Below, piece by piece: positions 1 to 10,195 of a stretch of 64,000 nt of DNA (positions are counted from its first letter, which is position 1; each line of letters begins with the position of its first letter). A program made the translations under genes and the position numbers. The notes beneath the pieces were generated by a model. It saw nothing but the letters and a program-made list of their open reading frames with translations, did not search any database and was not told the DNA's origin. Origin of the DNA: Moraxellaceae bacterium (lineage in GTDB: Bacteria; Pseudomonadota; Gammaproteobacteria; Pseudomonadales; Moraxellaceae); the NCBI GenBank assembly GCA_024234595.1, contig JACKNZ010000005.1:230671-294670 (forward strand). The letters are read 5' to 3'.

Positions 1-169
1 GCCTTACGCGCCTACAAAAATAGTTGGACAGCTTGATTATGTCGATTTAATACCCATTTTAAGCACTTCGTTACAGTTTTTGGCAATTTATAGCCTGTTT
101 TTCTTGCCTCAATAACTCACGTCCGTACAATTAAAGAGTTATTACTTAAAAATTTTGGGAGTATTCCGC

Positions 170-1999
170 ATGCAATATTGGCTTTACCTTCGCAAAAATG
201 CCCAACAACTGGCCTTGTTTGCCACCGTTAGCCTATTGCTTTCAGCCTGTACTAATCTTCCTCAAAATAATACTAGCAATACCCCTATTAGTGCCAACAA
301 TAACAGCGCGCTGAACAGCAACAAAAAAACTGAAAATAGTAAAAATCTCGCTAAATATTATGACACCACAGGTTTAGTTGTTACCCAAGATGATATAGAT
401 GAGATGCTTGGTGTCACCGAAATGGATGCCGCCACACTCAGCCCTGAAGAACTTGCCAGTTTTGGTGATGTTTGGGCAAGAACACGCGCAGGATTTAAAT
501 TAGATATTGCTGATAACGAGCGAGTTGCACAACAGATTGCATGGTTTGCTAAACGCCAAGATTACCTTGACCGTATGACTGCTCGTGCTAGTCACTATTT
601 ATATCATACCGTTACCGAAGCCGAAAAAGCGGGTGTACCCACCGAATTAGCCTTGCTACCGATTATCGAAAGCTCCTATGACCCTTTTGCTACTTCACCT
701 GCTCAGGCCGCAGGTTTATGGCAATTTATTCCAAGCACAGGCAAAATTTTTGGTTTGCGTCAAACATGGTGGTATGACGGTCGCCGCGATATTTTAGAAT
801 CCACGCGTGCCGCCTATAAGTTTTTATCACAACTTTATAATCAATTTGGTTCGTGGGAGTTAGCGTTAGCCGCCTATAACTGGGGGCCTGGCAACGTCAA
901 AAGAGCCATAGAGCGTAACGAAGCTGCTGGTTTACCCACCGATTATTGGTCATTGACCATGCCTGCCGAAACCATGGCGTATGTGCCACGCTTTTTGGCC
1001 GTAGCACAAGTTATTAAAGAGCCAAACACCTTTGGTGTACGCCTCAATCCCATTGTCAACAAAGCGCATTTTAGAGAAACCTACGCCAAAAATCAGGTTG
1101 ACTTAACCAGTGTTGCCAAACTCGCAGGCTTAACAACTAAGCAGTTGTATCAACTAAATCCTGCTTATATGCGTTGGGCAACCAATCCCGATGGCCCACA
1201 TCGCGTGTTAGTTCCCTTAAATACCCCTGAGATTTTTGAGCAACAATTAGCTGCTCTGCCTGCGCCTGACCGTTATATTACCGTTACCAATCGTTATGTA
1301 GTCAAAAAAGGCGACTCATTACATCGTATTGCGTCAAAATTTGGCACTACCCCTGCTGCTCTCAAACGTCTGAATGGCAAATTGATTAGCAAGCGTGGTT
1401 ATGTGGCGGTTGGTAAATCATTGGTTGTCTCGCGCAGCAAACAATTAGTGTCTGGCGACAACAGTGTTGATATTGAAAAACTCGCCAATCCAGCCGCTGA
1501 ACGGGTAGCACAAATCGAGAAAGCCGACAAAGAAAAAGCCGTTGCCGCAAAATCCACTCGTAAGGATGATGACGACGATAAGGTCAGCAAAAAGTATCAT
1601 AAGGTGCGTGCTGGCCAAAGTTTGTATGCCATTGCCAAAAAATACGATGTTAGTGTCAAAGAACTCGCTCAATGGAACAACCTTAAAAACAAAAGTAATG
1701 TCCAAGTTGGCACTAAACTGGTGATTTTACTTGAGGAGGATGAGGACACCAAAAACACGTCTCGCACCGCTAAAGCTAGCAAAGGTAAAGACAAACGTAT
1801 TGCGAGCAAAGAAGACTCACCGAAAAAGAACAAAAAAGAACGTATTAAACGCATTAGTTACGAAGTGAAACGTGGTGACACCTTGTATTCTATTAGTCAG
1901 CGTTATAATGTGTCGGTCAGTCAAATTAAAACTTGGAACAAAACCTCCAAAAACTTAAAACCTGGTCAAGACTTAATTATTTACTTGGCCAAAAGTTAG
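170..1999 (+). CDS. mltD: Membrane-bound lytic murein transglycosylase D-like lipoprotein with three LysM domains
   Basis: Predicted to cleave peptidoglycan glycan strands from the periplasmic face of the outer membrane. The start was placed at the ATG at 170 because GGGAG lies 8 bases upstream; an in-frame TTG at 155 is less likely. The N-terminus has a hydrophobic stretch ending in a lipobox (L-S-A-C, Cys27). An SLT domain follows, with the catalytic glutamate in the I-E-S-S-Y-D motif (Glu167). Three LysM modules lie at roughly 376-418, 475-520 and 565-608, separated by lysine/aspartate-rich linkers. The protein has 609 residues; E. coli MltD is shorter, with two LysM modules. A strong terminator follows, so it is probably transcribed alone. 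Confidence 0.92.
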   Translation: MQYWLYLRKNAQQLALFATVSLLLSACTNLPQNNTSNTPISANNNSALNSNKKTENSKNLAKYYDTTGLVVTQDDIDEMLGVTEMDAATLSPEELASFGDVWARTRAGFKLDIADNERVAQQIAWFAKRQDYLDRMTARASHYLYHTVTEAEKAGVPTELALLPIIESSYDPFATSPAQAAGLWQFIPSTGKIFGLRQTWWYDGRRDILESTRAAYKFLSQLYNQFGSWELALAAYNWGPGNVKRAIERNEAAGLPTDYWSLTMPAETMAYVPRFLAVAQVIKEPNTFGVRLNPIVNKAHFRETYAKNQVDLTSVAKLAGLTTKQLYQLNPAYMRWATNPDGPHRVLVPLNTPEIFEQQLAALPAPDRYITVTNRYVVKKGDSLHRIASKFGTTPAALKRLNGKLISKRGYVAVGKSLVVSRSKQLVSGDNSVDIEKLANPAAERVAQIEKADKEKAVAAKSTRKDDDDDKVSKKYHKVRAGQSLYAIAKKYDVSVKELAQWNNLKNKSNVQVGTKLVILLEEDEDTKNTSRTAKASKGKDKRIASKEDSPKKNKKERIKRISYEVKRGDTLYSISQRYNVSVSQIKTWNKTSKNLKPGQDLIIYLAKS

Positions 2000-2022
2000 C
2001 AGAGGTCATTTGTAGCATTCAT

Positions 2023-2050
2023 AAAACCGCCGCATTTGCGGCGGTTTTTA
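2023..2050 (+). terminator. Intrinsic terminator after mltD
   Basis: An 11-bp perfect stem (AAAACCGCCGC / GCGGCGGTTTT) with an ATTT loop is followed by a T-run. It separates mltD from the yej operon. Confidence 0.9.
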
Positions 2051-2089
2051 TTGAGTCATACAACACAGCAAAGTTTGTGGAAACAAAAT

Positions 2090-3907
2090 ATGAAAAAAAT
2101 AATGTTAAGCTTTTTTTTGAGCAGCCTATCCGTTGTTAGCCATGCCGCTGTCGAAACCACTTATGCCATTGCCTTACATGGCAAACCTGCGCTAGCGGCT
2201 AATTTTAGTGCCTTTGCTCACGCCAATCCTAATGCACCTAAAGGTGGCGAATTACGCCTTGCGTCCATTGGTGGCTTTGATAGCACTAATCCTTTTATTG
2301 ATAAAGGCAACGCCATTGATGGCACACACTATTTATACGACTCTCTCACCAAAGCCTCTTTAGATGAGCCATTTACCCGTTATGGTCTGCTTGCCGAAAA
2401 AATTGAACGCGATACCGAAGATGCCAGTTGGATTATTTATCACCTTAACCCTAATGCACGGTTTAGTGATGGCGAAGCCGTGACCGCCGAAGATGTGGCG
2501 TTTACCTTTAATTTGCTTAAAAAAGAAGGCGCGGCAGGGATAAAAAACTACTACAGTGATATTGATAAGGTCGAAGCCCTTGACAAAACACGCGTCAAAT
2601 TTAGCTTTAAAAGTAAAACCAACCGTGAATTAGGGTTAATTGTTGGCGAGCAAGCGATTTTACCCAAACATTTTTGGCAAAAGCGCGACTTTAATGCCAC
2701 TAATTTAGATATTCCTCTTGGTAGCGGCCCTTATATTTTAAGCAAGGTAGATGCTGGCCGTAGTATCACTTACAAACGCAATCCTAATTACTGGGCTGCC
2801 AATCTGCCTGTTAATAAAGGCCGCTATAACTTTGATACCATCACTTATATTTCTTACCGAGATATGACCGTTGCTCTCGAAGGATTTAAAGCAGGCCAAT
2901 ATGATTTTAGACAAGAAAACAGTGCCAAAAACTGGGCAACACAATATGATTTTCCTGCCATTAAAAAGGGCTTAGTTAAAAAAGAAACCCCACCCGATTT
3001 AACGCCACAAGGTATGCAAGGCTTTATTTACAACACTCGCCGCCCCCTATTTCAAGATGTGCGCGTGCGTCAAGCCTTAGCCTATGCCTTTGATTTTGAA
3101 TGGAGTAATCGCGCTTTATTTCATAATGCCTATACCCGTACCAACAGTTATTTTGCCAATTCTGAGTTGGCAGCGACAGGTTTACCTAAGGGTGAGGAAC
3201 TCGCCCTGCTCAACCAGTATCGCAAGGACTTAACCGCAATTGTGTTTAGCACTCCCTATCAAGCGCCCAAAACCGATGGCTCAGGCAATAACCGCGCTAG
3301 TTTAATGATTGCCCAACAAATTCTCAGCAAAGCGGGCTGGAATATCAAAGACGGCAAATTGACCAATGCCAAAAATGAAGTATTTAAGTTTGAAATGCTG
3401 CTCGCACAACCCGAATTTGAGCGCATCGTGCAACCTTTTAAGCAAAACCTAGAACGCTTAGGGATAGAGATGAGTATTCGCGTGATTGATATTCCGCAAT
3501 ATATTAACCGTCAACGCGATTTTGATTTTGATATGGTCGTGGGCAGTTTTCCGCAGTCTTTATCGCCCGGTAATGAGCAACGCGGTTATTTTGGTTCTAA
3601 AGCAGCCGACACCAATAGCAGCCGTAATTTAATTGGCATTAAGCACCCCGTGGTTGATGCGCTGATTGAGAAGATTATTGCCGCCCGTAGCCGTGAAGAA
3701 TTAGTGACCGCTACCCGTGCTTTAGACCGCGTGTTATTGGCTGGTTATTATGTCATTCCGCATTATCATATTCGTAATGAACGCCTTGCTTATTGGAATT
3801 ATTTAGAACAACCCAACATCAAACCTAAGTATGGTTTAGGTTTAGATTTTTGGTGGTCGAATCCACAAAAATTTAGCAAAATTCGTGCTGCTCAGGGGGT
3901 AAAATAA
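2090..3907 (+). CDS. yejA: Extracellular solute-binding protein of a peptide ABC transporter (YejA-like)
   Basis: Periplasmic binding protein, family 5, predicted to capture oligopeptides (in E. coli, microcin C-type peptides) for YejBEF. The start was chosen at the ATG at 2090, which gives a short signal peptide (Met-Lys-Lys-Ile, hydrophobic core, cleavage near A-H-A-A). An upstream TTG at 2036 falls inside the preceding terminator and is rejected. The mature protein carries the SBP_bac_5 signatures, for example the segment with A-D-A-F-D-F-E-W-like residues common to YejA/MppA relatives. Length 605 is normal for YejA. It is the first gene of the operon, but a DNA methyltransferase gene rather than yejB follows directly. 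Confidence 0.88.
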   Translation: MKKIMLSFFLSSLSVVSHAAVETTYAIALHGKPALAANFSAFAHANPNAPKGGELRLASIGGFDSTNPFIDKGNAIDGTHYLYDSLTKASLDEPFTRYGLLAEKIERDTEDASWIIYHLNPNARFSDGEAVTAEDVAFTFNLLKKEGAAGIKNYYSDIDKVEALDKTRVKFSFKSKTNRELGLIVGEQAILPKHFWQKRDFNATNLDIPLGSGPYILSKVDAGRSITYKRNPNYWAANLPVNKGRYNFDTITYISYRDMTVALEGFKAGQYDFRQENSAKNWATQYDFPAIKKGLVKKETPPDLTPQGMQGFIYNTRRPLFQDVRVRQALAYAFDFEWSNRALFHNAYTRTNSYFANSELAATGLPKGEELALLNQYRKDLTAIVFSTPYQAPKTDGSGNNRASLMIAQQILSKAGWNIKDGKLTNAKNEVFKFEMLLAQPEFERIVQPFKQNLERLGIEMSIRVIDIPQYINRQRDFDFDMVVGSFPQSLSPGNEQRGYFGSKAADTNSSRNLIGIKHPVVDALIEKIIAARSREELVTATRALDRVLLAGYYVIPHYHIRNERLAYWNYLEQPNIKPKYGLGLDFWWSNPQKFSKIRAAQGVK

Positions 3908-3908
3908 G

Positions 3909-5636
3909 GTGTCAGGGGCATTACAACCTTCCTTATTTGACAATGATATTCAAGACTCTTTAAGTATTGAAGAATGCGCCAAGAGTCTTGCTGTTTCTGA
4001 GGCTACGATTAGAAACTGGATTAAAACAGGTTATTTAAAATTACTGAGTAAAGGTCAAGTAAGCCATGCCTCTCTTATACAATTTAAACGTGATATTTTA
4101 GGCAAAGAAAAGCTCCATCAACGTGCCAATAAATCTCAAAAAGATAGCCATAATCATCTGCTTATCAGTAGCGATTTTTTGGCACAAGCTCAACCATCAC
4201 AACCAGCAAACGATTTTTTGGGAGACGATTACGAAAAAACTTTATCGGATTCTTATAAAAATCAAGAAGGTATTTATTACACCCCTGCACCTATCGTCAA
4301 TGATTTATGTCAGATTGATAATACCATGCTGGAGAATAAAACTTTTTGTGACCCTTGCTGCGGTTCGGGTAATTTTTTGCTTAGAGCCTTGGACTTAGGT
4401 TTTAAGCCCGAAAATCTGTTTGGGTTTGATATTGACCCTGTTGCCGTAGCCATTGCCCAAAAGCGCATTTTTGACAAAACTGGCTTTATTAACAACAATA
4501 TTATCTGTGCTGACTTTTTACAGTTGGCTATCCACAAAAAAACGGGTTATTACGATTATATTTTTACGAATCCACCGTGGGGCAAAAAAATACCCAAAGA
4601 TGAAAAAGAGTCATTAAGTAAAATACTTCATACAGGTAATAGCTTAGATACCTGCGCACTATTTTATTTTGCTTGTTTGAATGCGCTCAACACCCAAGGC
4701 CAACTTGGATTACTTCTACCCGATGCTTTTTTTAATGTCTCGGCCTATGCCGATGCCAGAGCCTCTGCCCTTGCCTATCAAATCATGCGTTTATGTGATT
4801 ATGGTAAAGCCTTTAAGGGTTTACAAACTGGTGCTGTTGGACTGGTATTAAACAAACAACAAAATGAACCTGCTCGCCCAATTAACTGCCTATACGATAA
4901 TCAATATTTTCAACGCACTAGCCACTCCTTGAGCCACAATCCAAACTATATTTTTAATCTATCTTGTACTAGCGAAGAAGCAGAGGTGATTGAACATCTA
5001 TATAATATTCCCCATATTACCCTAGAAGGCCATGCGAGTTGGGGTTTAGGCATTGTGACTGGCAATAACACGCGATACCTCAGCAATACGGCTAAACCAG
5101 ATTTTGTGCCAGTCTATAAAGGCTCTGACATTACACCTGATGGTCTTAAAACAGCGACACATTTTTTATCGACCGATTTTTCACAATATCAGCAAGTTGC
5201 GCCACTGCACTTGTATCAAGCCAAAGAAAAACTCATTTATAAATTTATCTCGTCAAATTTATGTTTTTTTTATGATACAGAAGGCCGATTTATTATTAAC
5301 AGCGCGAATTTGCTCATCACCAATCACAATTTTCCTATATCAATGTCACTGCTTGCTAATTTATTTAATAGCGAAATAATGAACTGGCTATTTAAAAAAA
5401 TATTTAATACTCATAAAGTGTTACGCGGTGATTTAGAGTCACTGCCTATTCATAGCCAATTTTTGGTGAATGGTTTTTTTATAGAAGCTGACTACCTCAA
5501 TGCACTAAATATCGAGAAAACAGAGCATGGCGGTTTTAGAGTTAAAGCACAACTTAATAAGCTCAGTACTCATCTCCATCTAAAAACAGCCATACGCCAT
5601 GCTGCCAGCCCGCTTAAGGAGCCTCTACCGTGTTAG
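3909..5636 (+). CDS. DNA N6-adenine methyltransferase with N-terminal helix-turn-helix (TaqI/Eco57I-like), inserted in the yej operon
   Basis: Predicted S-adenosylmethionine-dependent adenine methyltransferase. A MerR/excisionase-like helix-turn-helix lies at about residues 19-60, a Y-Y-T-P motif at 123-126, the SAM-binding motif I (D-P-C-C-G-S-G-N) at 148-155, and the catalytic motif IV N-P-P-W at 221-224. The C-terminal half resembles the target-recognition part of Eco57I/TaqI-type enzymes. The start is a GTG one base after the yejA stop, with AGGGGG upstream. The 3' end overlaps the yejB GTG start by 7 bases, so it is translationally coupled in the transporter operon. I see no nuclease domain and no restriction gene beside it, so it is probably an orphan methylase, or part of a system whose other part is elsewhere. 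Confidence 0.85.
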   Translation: MSGALQPSLFDNDIQDSLSIEECAKSLAVSEATIRNWIKTGYLKLLSKGQVSHASLIQFKRDILGKEKLHQRANKSQKDSHNHLLISSDFLAQAQPSQPANDFLGDDYEKTLSDSYKNQEGIYYTPAPIVNDLCQIDNTMLENKTFCDPCCGSGNFLLRALDLGFKPENLFGFDIDPVAVAIAQKRIFDKTGFINNNIICADFLQLAIHKKTGYYDYIFTNPPWGKKIPKDEKESLSKILHTGNSLDTCALFYFACLNALNTQGQLGLLLPDAFFNVSAYADARASALAYQIMRLCDYGKAFKGLQTGAVGLVLNKQQNEPARPINCLYDNQYFQRTSHSLSHNPNYIFNLSCTSEEAEVIEHLYNIPHITLEGHASWGLGIVTGNNTRYLSNTAKPDFVPVYKGSDITPDGLKTATHFLSTDFSQYQQVAPLHLYQAKEKLIYKFISSNLCFFYDTEGRFIINSANLLITNHNFPISMSLLANLFNSEIMNWLFKKIFNTHKVLRGDLESLPIHSQFLVNGFFIEADYLNALNIEKTEHGGFRVKAQLNKLSTHLHLKTAIRHAASPLKEPLPC

Positions 5637-6718
5637 CTTATGTGCTACGCCGATTATTACTCATTATTCCGACATTATTTGGTATTTTACTGATTAACTT
5701 TGTGATTACCCAAGCTGCACCAGGTGGGCCCGTGGAGCAGGCGATTGCCAAAATTCAAGGCTTAGACAAAACAGGCAGCCGCGCCACAGGCGCACAAGGC
5801 GAAATGAGTGCCAGCAATAACAACTCACAAAGTCAATCCAACTATCGAGGCGCGCAAGGTTTAGACCCACAACTGATTAAAGACCTCGAAAAACAATACG
5901 GTTTTGATAAACCCGCCAGCGAACGCTTTTGGATAATGATAAAAAATTATTTGCAATTTGATTTTGGCAAAAGTTTTTTTAGAGACCAAACAGTGATTCA
6001 ACTGATTAAAGAAAAACTGCCTGTGTCTATATCCTTAGGATTATGGAGCACTTTAATCGTTTATTTAATTTCTATTCCTTTAGGCATTAAAAAAGCCCTT
6101 AATCATGGCTCACGTTTTGATATTGCCACCAGTAGTTTAATTATTGTCGGTTATGCCATTCCGGGGTTTTTATTTGCGATACTACTGATTATTTTATTTG
6201 CAGGGGGCAGTTATTGGCAAATATTTCCCATGCAAGGCTTAATCTCCGAAAACTTTGAGCAATTATCGTTAACCCAAAAAATACTCGATTATGCTCATCA
6301 TATGGTGTTACCAACCATATGCTTAACCATCGGCGGTTTTGCCACGCTGACAATGCTCACCAAAAATTCTTTTTTAGATGAAATACATAAACAATATGTG
6401 GTTACCGCTAAAGCCAAAGGGCTTAATGACAAACAAGTATTATATGGTCATGTCTTTAGAAACGCGATGTTGATTATTATTGCAGGCTTTCCTGCGGCGT
6501 TATTGGGGGTATTTTTTACAGGCTCTTTTTTAATCGAAGTGATATTTAATTTAGATGGCTTGGGATTATTAAGTTTTGAATCAGTGATTAACCGTGATTA
6601 CCCCGTCATTTTTGGCACTTTATATATTTTTACGCTCATTGGTTTAATTTTGCGTATTATTAGCGATTTAACCTATATGTTTGTTGACCCTCGTATTGAT
6701 TTTAATAGTCGGAATTAA
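5630..6718 (+). CDS. yejB: Peptide ABC transporter permease (YejB-like)
   Basis: Inner-membrane permease of the oligopeptide/microcin C family transporter (DppB/OppB family), working with YejE, YejF and YejA. An N-terminal membrane helix is followed by a periplasmic stretch (about residues 30-105) rich in Asn, Ser and Gln, then about five more membrane segments. The EAA-type cytoplasmic loop is visible around V-T-A-K-A-K-G-L. The start is GTG, with AAGGAG 8 bases upstream, inside the end of the methyltransferase gene. The length of 362 residues is typical. Only 2 bases separate it from yejE. Confidence 0.9.
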   Translation: MLAYVLRRLLLIIPTLFGILLINFVITQAAPGGPVEQAIAKIQGLDKTGSRATGAQGEMSASNNNSQSQSNYRGAQGLDPQLIKDLEKQYGFDKPASERFWIMIKNYLQFDFGKSFFRDQTVIQLIKEKLPVSISLGLWSTLIVYLISIPLGIKKALNHGSRFDIATSSLIIVGYAIPGFLFAILLIILFAGGSYWQIFPMQGLISENFEQLSLTQKILDYAHHMVLPTICLTIGGFATLTMLTKNSFLDEIHKQYVVTAKAKGLNDKQVLYGHVFRNAMLIIIAGFPAALLGVFFTGSFLIEVIFNLDGLGLLSFESVINRDYPVIFGTLYIFTLIGLILRIISDLTYMFVDPRIDFNSRN

Positions 6719-6720
6719 CC

Positions 6721-7740
6721 ATGCGTTTATCTCCTCTTAATCAACGGCGTATTGCCAATTTTAAGGCCAATAAACGTGGCTATTATTCGTTATGGATTTT
6801 TTTGGTGTTATTTGCCTTTAGTTTATTTGCCGAATTTTGGGCAAATGATAAACCTTTAGTGGTTTCTTATAATCAATCTTTGTATTTTCCTGTGTTTAAG
6901 GATTACCCCGAAACCACTTTTGGCGGCACGCTCAACAGTCATGCCGATTATCGTGACCCCTATGTGGCACAACTGATTAACGATAAGGGCTGGTTGGTAT
7001 GGCCTATGATTCGCTTCGATTACAGCACCATCAACTACAACTTAAACGTACCAACGCCCTCACCGCCCACCGCCACTAACTGGCTTGGCACAGACGACCA
7101 AGGCCGCGATGTGTTAGCACGGATTATTTATGGTTTTAGAATCTCGGTGTTATTTGCCCTTGTACTAACGGTCGGTAGTTCAGTCGTGGGTATTGTGGTG
7201 GGTGCGATTCAAGGCTTTTATGGCGGTTGGGTGGACTTAATCGGCCAACGGTTAATAGAAATTTGGTCAGGCTTACCGATGCTGTTTATGCTGATTATTA
7301 TGGCCAGTTTGGTTGAACCTAATTTTTGGTGGCTACTGGGCTTGATGTTGTTGTTTAGCTGGACAGAATTAACAGGTTTGGTGCGTGCCGAGTTTTTGCG
7401 TGGCCGTAACCTTGAATATGTGCGTGCAGCGCGTGCTTTGGGTTTAAGCGATACAAAAATTATGTTTAGGCATATTTTGCCTAATGCCATGGTCTCTACC
7501 TTGTCATTTTTACCGTTTATTTTTACAGGTGCGATTGGTTTGCTGACCTCCTTAGACTTTTTAGGCTTTGGTTTACCTGTTGGCTCGCCCTCGTTGGGTG
7601 AGTTAGTGGCACAAGGCAAAAACAATATGAATGCCCCGTGGCTAGGTTTGTCGGCCTTTTTTACCTTAGCAGTTTTGTTAAGCCTATTAGTTTTTATTGG
7701 TGAGGCGGTACGCGATGCCTTTGACCCCCGCAAACAATAA
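6721..7740 (+). CDS. yejE: Peptide ABC transporter permease (YejE-like)
   Basis: Second inner-membrane permease of the Yej transporter, of the DppC/OppC family. The N-terminus begins with the conserved pattern S-P-L-N-Q-R-R, a membrane helix, and the YejE-typical segment W-A-N-D-K-P. The characteristic L-G-T-D-D-Q-G-R-D-V-L motif is present, followed by five membrane helices. The EAA loop reads R-A-A-R-A-L-G-L-S-D. Length 339 is normal. Its 3' end overlaps the yejF start by 26 bases. Confidence 0.9.
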   Translation: MRLSPLNQRRIANFKANKRGYYSLWIFLVLFAFSLFAEFWANDKPLVVSYNQSLYFPVFKDYPETTFGGTLNSHADYRDPYVAQLINDKGWLVWPMIRFDYSTINYNLNVPTPSPPTATNWLGTDDQGRDVLARIIYGFRISVLFALVLTVGSSVVGIVVGAIQGFYGGWVDLIGQRLIEIWSGLPMLFMLIIMASLVEPNFWWLLGLMLLFSWTELTGLVRAEFLRGRNLEYVRAARALGLSDTKIMFRHILPNAMVSTLSFLPFIFTGAIGLLTSLDFLGFGLPVGSPSLGELVAQGKNNMNAPWLGLSAFFTLAVLLSLLVFIGEAVRDAFDPRKQ

Positions 7741-9340
7741 TACCGCCCCCCCTTTGGTGCAGGTAAAAAACTTACACGTTTCTTTTGAGCAGTTTGGCAC
7801 AGCCATTAGTCAGCCCGTCAAAGGCGTGAGTTTTGACATACAACACGGCGAAATGCTGGCGTTAGTGGGTGAAAGTGGCTCAGGTAAATCACTTAGTGCG
7901 CAATCCATTATGCGTTTGTTGCCCAGTCATGCTCGTTATCAAGGACAAATTTTGTGGGCAGGTGAAGATTTACTACAAGCCTCAAACAGTCGTTTGCAAC
8001 AATTACGCGGCGGCGAGATTGGCATTATTTTTCAAGAGCCAATGACTTCGCTTAATCCCCTGCACACCATCGAAAAGCAAATTAGCGAAAATATCCTTCA
8101 ACATCAGCAACTGACTAAGGCACAAGCCCAACAGCGCACCTTAGAGCTGCTGCACGAAGTTGGTATTCCTGAGCCACAAAAACGCCTTAACAGTTATCCC
8201 CACGAGTTATCGGGTGGCCAACGGCAACGGGTGATGATTGCCATGGCCTTGGCAAATAATCCTAAATTGTTAATAGCAGACGAACCGACCACTGCCCTAG
8301 ATGTCACCTTACAAGAACAAATTTTGCAATTATTGCAAACGCTACAACACAAGTTTGGTTTGGCGGTGTTACTGATTTCGCATGATTTAAGTTTAGTCAA
8401 ACGCTTTGCTCAACGCGTGGCGGTGATGCAACAAGGTGAGATTGTCGAAAGCAATCACACAGCCACTTTGTTTAACGCCCCACAACACCCTTATACCCAA
8501 TTATTATTGGCTGCCGAGCCTGAAGGCGTACCTGCACCGATTACCCAAGATGCACCCACACTACTCACGATTGATAATTTACGGCTGTGGTTTCCCATCA
8601 AAAAAGGTTTTTGGCAGCGTGTGGTTGACCACGTTAAAGCCATTGATGGCCTCGGTCTTCATCTTAAAAAAGGAGAAACCTTAGGCGTGGTTGGCGAAAG
8701 TGGCTCTGGCAAATCGACACTTGCTTTTGCTATTACTCGTCTAGTCAGCAATACCCAAGGCACGATTGTTTTTCAAGGGCAAGACCTTGTACCTCTTAGT
8801 CAAAAACAATTACGCCCTTTGCGTAAAGATTTACAAATCGTCTTTCAAGACCCTTATGGCAGCCTAAGTCCACGTTTAAGTATTGGTCAAATCATTAGCG
8901 AAGGCTTAGAGCTATTGGGTTTAACAACACAGCAGCAAGAGCAACGGGTGATTAACGCCTTACAAGAGGTTGAGTTAGACCCCGAGTCGCGCCATCGTTA
9001 CCCCCATGAGTTTTCGGGTGGCCAACGACAGCGTATTGCCATTGCCCGTGCCTTGGTATTAGAGCCACAATTATTGATTTTAGATGAGCCGACCTCTGCC
9101 CTTGACCGCACCGTACAAAAACAAATTGTCGAACTCTTGCGCCAACTACAACAACAACGAGGTTTTGCTTGTATTTTTATTAGCCATGACCTTAAAGTCG
9201 TCAGAGCCATGAGCCATCGCGTGTTGGTAATGCATCATGGCGTGGTGGTTGAAACTAATGAGGCGCAACAGTTGTTTGAACAGCCACAACACCCCTATAC
9301 TCAGCAATTACTCAAAGCGGCATTGGCCACCAGTACATAA
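7715..9340 (+). CDS. yejF: Duplicated ATP-binding subunit of the peptide ABC transporter (YejF-like)
   Basis: Cytoplasmic ATPase that energises YejBE. Two complete ABC domains are fused. Each has a Walker A (G-E-S-G-S-G-K-S), a signature motif (L-S-G-G-Q-R-Q-R and F-S-G-G-Q-R-Q-R) and a Walker B (D-E-P-T). Each also has an oligopeptide/dipeptide transporter C-terminal segment with P-Q-H-P-Y-T. The start was set at the ATG at 7715 (GAGGCGG upstream). The TTG at 7697 would give a longer but unsupported N-terminus. It has 541 residues, as expected for YejF, and fabI follows after 26 bases. Confidence 0.9.
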   Translation: MPLTPANNNTAPPLVQVKNLHVSFEQFGTAISQPVKGVSFDIQHGEMLALVGESGSGKSLSAQSIMRLLPSHARYQGQILWAGEDLLQASNSRLQQLRGGEIGIIFQEPMTSLNPLHTIEKQISENILQHQQLTKAQAQQRTLELLHEVGIPEPQKRLNSYPHELSGGQRQRVMIAMALANNPKLLIADEPTTALDVTLQEQILQLLQTLQHKFGLAVLLISHDLSLVKRFAQRVAVMQQGEIVESNHTATLFNAPQHPYTQLLLAAEPEGVPAPITQDAPTLLTIDNLRLWFPIKKGFWQRVVDHVKAIDGLGLHLKKGETLGVVGESGSGKSTLAFAITRLVSNTQGTIVFQGQDLVPLSQKQLRPLRKDLQIVFQDPYGSLSPRLSIGQIISEGLELLGLTTQQQEQRVINALQEVELDPESRHRYPHEFSGGQRQRIAIARALVLEPQLLILDEPTSALDRTVQKQIVELLRQLQQQRGFACIFISHDLKVVRAMSHRVLVMHHGVVVETNEAQQLFEQPQHPYTQQLLKAALATST

Positions 9341-9366
9341 CCAACCTACAAACATAGGAGCAGATA

Positions 9367-10155
9367 ATGGGTTTTATGCAAGGTAAACGAGTGTTAATTG
9401 TTGGTGTCGCCAGCAAATTATCCATTGCTTATGGTATTGCAGCAGCAATGCATCGCGAAGGTGCAGAGTTAGCCTTTACTTATCAAAACGACAAACTCAA
9501 AAATCGTGTCGAAGAATTTGCCGCTAGTTTTGGCTCATCTTTAGTTTTTGGGTGTGATGTTGTTAATGATGACGAAATTGCACAATTATTTGAGCAGCTT
9601 AGCCAACATTGGGACAGCTTAGACACCTTAGTACATTCAGTTGCTTATGCACCAGCCGACCAATTAGAAGGTGACTTTGTCGATGTAACCACCCGCGAAG
9701 GTTTTAGAATTGCCCATGACATTAGCAGTTATAGCCTAACGGCACTGAGTAAAGCCGCTAAACCATTACTCGTTAAAGCTCAAGGAAATATTTTAACACT
9801 GACCTATCAGGGTTCGGAGCGTGTTTTGCCCAATTACAATGTCATGGGTTTAGCCAAAGCCTCTCTCGAAGCCAATGTACGTTATTTGGCCTCTAGTCTT
9901 GGGCCTTTAGGTGTACGGGTCAATGGTATTTCGGCAGGGCCAATAAGAACTTTAGCCGCTAGTGGCATTAAAAACTTTAGAAAGATGTTAGCTTATAATG
10001 AATCGGCTACCCCATTACGTCGTAATGTGACGATTGAAGAAGTGGGCAATGCGGCGGCATTTTTATGCTCGAATTTAGCGTCTGGTATTAGCGGTGAGAT
10101 TTTGTATGTCGATGGTGGTTTTAACACCACTGCCATGCCGCCAATGGAGCTTTAA
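9367..10155 (+). CDS. fabI: Enoyl-[acyl-carrier-protein] reductase [NADH]
   Basis: Catalyses the last reduction of each fatty-acid elongation cycle in the cytoplasm. It has a divergent short-chain dehydrogenase fold with the FabI-type nucleotide signature [11 protein letters not shown]. The catalytic pair is Tyr157 and Lys164 (Y-x6-K), with the second FabI tyrosine at Tyr147. The C-terminal segment R-T-L-A-A-S-G-I is typical. Length 262 matches the family. TAGGAG lies just before the ATG. It is the last gene on the plus strand before a shared terminator and is probably co-transcribed with yejF. Confidence 0.95.
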   Translation: MGFMQGKRVLIVGVASKLSIAYGIAAAMHREGAELAFTYQNDKLKNRVEEFAASFGSSLVFGCDVVNDDEIAQLFEQLSQHWDSLDTLVHSVAYAPADQLEGDFVDVTTREGFRIAHDISSYSLTALSKAAKPLLVKAQGNILTLTYQGSERVLPNYNVMGLAKASLEANVRYLASSLGPLGVRVNGISAGPIRTLAASGIKNFRKMLAYNESATPLRRNVTIEEVGNAAAFLCSNLASGISGEILYVDGGFNTTAMPPMEL

Positions 10156-10165
10156 TTTATAGAAC

Positions 10166-10193
10166 AAAAAAGGGGCAATAGCCCCTTTTTTTT
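10166..10193. terminator. Bidirectional terminator between fabI and nqrF
   Basis: The stem AAAAAAGGGGC / GCCCCTTTTTT with an AATA loop has A-runs and T-runs on both sides. It can therefore serve the convergent fabI and nqr transcripts. Confidence 0.92.
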
Positions 10194-10195
10194 AT

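Noticed and set aside
2..115. Open frame of 37 codons from the left edge to a TAA at 113-115, possibly the end of an upstream gene
   Set aside because: Too short to identify and open by chance with fair probability; no family pattern seen. The region 1-169 otherwise shows only the mltD leader.
7218..7733. 171-codon open frame on the minus strand within yejE
   Set aside because: A shadow frame of a well-supported gene; Lys/Pro/Ser-rich composition and no family.
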